A DNA stretch of 6,593 nucleotides from an uncultured Caryophanales bacterium. GTDB lineage: Bacteria > Bacillota_I > Bacilli_A > RFN20 > CAG-826. Positions within the stretch are counted from its first letter, which is position 1. Each line of letters opens with the position of its first letter. The stretch covers positions 1-6,593 of the forward strand of contig CAMJEC010000053.1 of assembly GCA_946404585.1 (NCBI GenBank), read 5' to 3'. This document shows positions 5,317-6,593 of this stretch, in pieces. Below the pieces are notes generated by a model that was not told the DNA's origin, made no database searches, and saw nothing but the letters and a program-made list of their open reading frames with translations. The translations under genes were made by a program, and so were the position numbers.

Positions 5317-6593
5317 ATGAAGAAGTTTATCATACCCGCTTTAGCGGTATCTGTTTTATCTCTTGCTAGTGCCCTTGTTATTGCTCAAAACAAGAACTGC
5401 CAAGAAGTATCGGCATACACAGTTTCTTCTTTGGCAACTACAATTGATTTAAACGATTGTAGCGATGATGAAATCAGAAGTTATTATGCTGGTCTTAATT
5501 CGCTTGTCGAAGGTGAAAGACAAGGCACAAACCTCCTTAAGAATTTAAAGCCTATCCTTTCCAATGGTCAAAAGTACTATGCCTATAACAATGACAAAAA
5601 GATTTGGAAAATGTATGAAATCACTGATCGCGACTGGGAAAAATCTCCTGCCAGTTCGACTACATATGGCACATATGATCCTGTAACTAATAAGATTACA
5701 GGCTATCAATATGGTGATAGCGCTTCTAATAGCAAAAATAACCCATATATCCATGCTTTATACATCAATAGAGAATTAGATAATAAAACAACAGCGTGGG
5801 ATGACCACAACCAAGATGCGTGGGGTATAAATAGAGAGCACATTTGGGCTAAATCACACGGCTTTGATGATGATGTAAATTCCAGTGGTGGTGCTAGAGG
5901 TGACCCAATGCACTTATGGGCCGGTAATGGTTGGGCTAACCATGAACATAGCAACTATTTCTTTGCTTTTGTAGATAAAAATAAATCATATAGTGACGCT
6001 GGTACCAAGTACCAAACCGCTTATGGCAATTTAACTGGCAAGTCAAGAACGTTAAGTTCTTCTAATGAAACAGTCTTTGAACCACAGGATAGTGATAAAG
6101 GCGATATTGCTAGAGCTATCTTCTACATGGTCGCGAGATATAACAACTATGCTGGTGAAACAACTGGTTTTGATGCAGACAATCCTAATCTTGTGATGCT
6201 CAATGATTTATCACAAAATAACACAACCGGTACGAGTACCGCTTCTAAATCATTTGGTATGGGCTTATTAAGTGACTTATTAGCCTGGAATAAACTTGAT
6301 CCAGTTGATGAATACGAAGTCCATAGAAATAATCTTCTTTATAAGAACTACACAAATAATAGAAACCCATTCATCGATTTCCCAGAATGGGCGGAATATA
6401 TCTGGGGCACCGCTAATTATGATGGTACAGGTTATAACTCCACACCTAAAGGTGCGGCTAAACCTGCTACTGATGTGATTGGTCAAGCTGGTGACACATT
6501 TGAAGTCTCTGTCGAAGATATTAAATTCTCAGTGGGTGAAACAGTTAAAGTTTCAGGTAAGAACGCTGATGCTGATATCGCTTGGTCAGTCGA
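5317..6593 (+). CDS. Secreted endonuclease I family nuclease, 3' end beyond the window
   Basis: The frame is open from the ATG to the window end (425 codons, no stop). A signal peptide covers MKKFIIPALAV... with likely cleavage after Ala23 (VIA-QN). There is no lipobox, so the protein is probably released. The body matches the endonuclease I family (EndA/Vvn-like, His-Me finger), sugar-nonspecific nucleases that cut DNA and often RNA using a metal ion. Supporting motifs are NREHIWAKSHG (172-182), GDPMHLWAGNGWANHEHSN (195-213), FEPQDSDKGDIAR (254-266), WNKLDPVDEYEVHRNN (from Trp324) and RNPFIDFPEWAEYIWG (349-364). By analogy with Vvn, His175 would be the general base and Glu174 with Asn208 the metal ligands. 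After the nuclease core a linker leads, from about residue 394, into FEVSVEDIKFSVGETVKVSG, which resembles the start of a bacterial Ig-like domain. The likely role is degrading extracellular nucleic acid for nutrition. Confidence 0.92.
   Translation, partial: MKKFIIPALAVSVLSLASALVIAQNKNCQEVSAYTVSSLATTIDLNDCSDDEIRSYYAGLNSLVEGERQGTNLLKNLKPILSNGQKYYAYNNDKKIWKMYEITDRDWEKSPASSTTYGTYDPVTNKITGYQYGDSASNSKNNPYIHALYINRELDNKTTAWDDHNQDAWGINREHIWAKSHGFDDDVNSSGGARGDPMHLWAGNGWANHEHSNYFFAFVDKNKSYSDAGTKYQTAYGNLTGKSRTLSSSNETVFEPQDSDKGDIARAIFYMVARYNNYAGETTGFDADNPNLVMLNDLSQNNTTGTSTASKSFGMGLLSDLLAWNKLDPVDEYEVHRNNLLYKNYTNNRNPFIDFPEWAEYIWGTANYDGTGYNSTPKGAAKPATDVIGQAGDTFEVSVEDIKFSVGETVKVSGKNADADIAWSV

Noticed and set aside
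5545..6486. Short open frames on both strands within the nuclease region
   Set aside because: The endonuclease I frame runs through the whole region with clear family motifs; the others are shadows without start signals.
408..6593. Alternative genetic code with TGA as tryptophan
   Set aside because: All tryptophans in the translated genes are TGG and no in-frame TGA occurs. The stops used are TAA and TAG.

Overview
The window comes from a low-GC, single-membrane bacterium. The best guess is an uncultured Bacilli/Mollicutes-related (Mycoplasmatota-like) lineage. The reasons are the AT-rich intergenic DNA, strong GGAGG-type ribosome binding sites, a perfect CIRCE operator, a ClpB without its N-terminal domain (a form known from mycoplasmas), and diacylglyceryl-lipoprotein signals of Gram-positive type. 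Tryptophan is written TGG throughout (11 times in the nuclease alone) and no in-frame TGA occurs. This argues for the standard bacterial code and against a Mycoplasma/Spiroplasma-type code. The taxonomy is inference only.

Layout, all genes on the + strand. 19-95: tRNA-Arg(UCU) with encoded CCA, followed by an intrinsic terminator. 140-341: an AT-rich spacer without a gene, holding a 9-bp inverted repeat. 342-2522: a CIRCE-controlled clpB chaperone gene with its own promoter and terminator. 2561-2729: apparently decayed coding sequence, the C-terminal end of some lost gene. 2842-3375: a small lipoprotein of unknown function with promoter and terminator. 3561-5201: a larger lipoprotein with one DxNxDGxDD calcium-binding-type motif. 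5317 to the window end: a secreted endonuclease I family nuclease, cut off in what looks like a C-terminal Ig-like domain.

The three complete protein genes each have a terminator behind them, and the sequence suggests separate promoters for each, so most of the window reads as a series of single-gene transcription units. Functionally there is one heat-shock housekeeping unit (clpB under HrcA control). It is followed by three exported proteins, two membrane-anchored and one probably released. The nuclease would degrade extracellular DNA or RNA, plausibly for nucleotide scavenging. Nothing in the sequence ties the two lipoproteins to it mechanistically. I found no CRISPR array, insertion sequence or defence cassette. 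The least explained items are the frameshifted gene remnant, the two orphan lipoproteins and the inverted repeat upstream of clpB.
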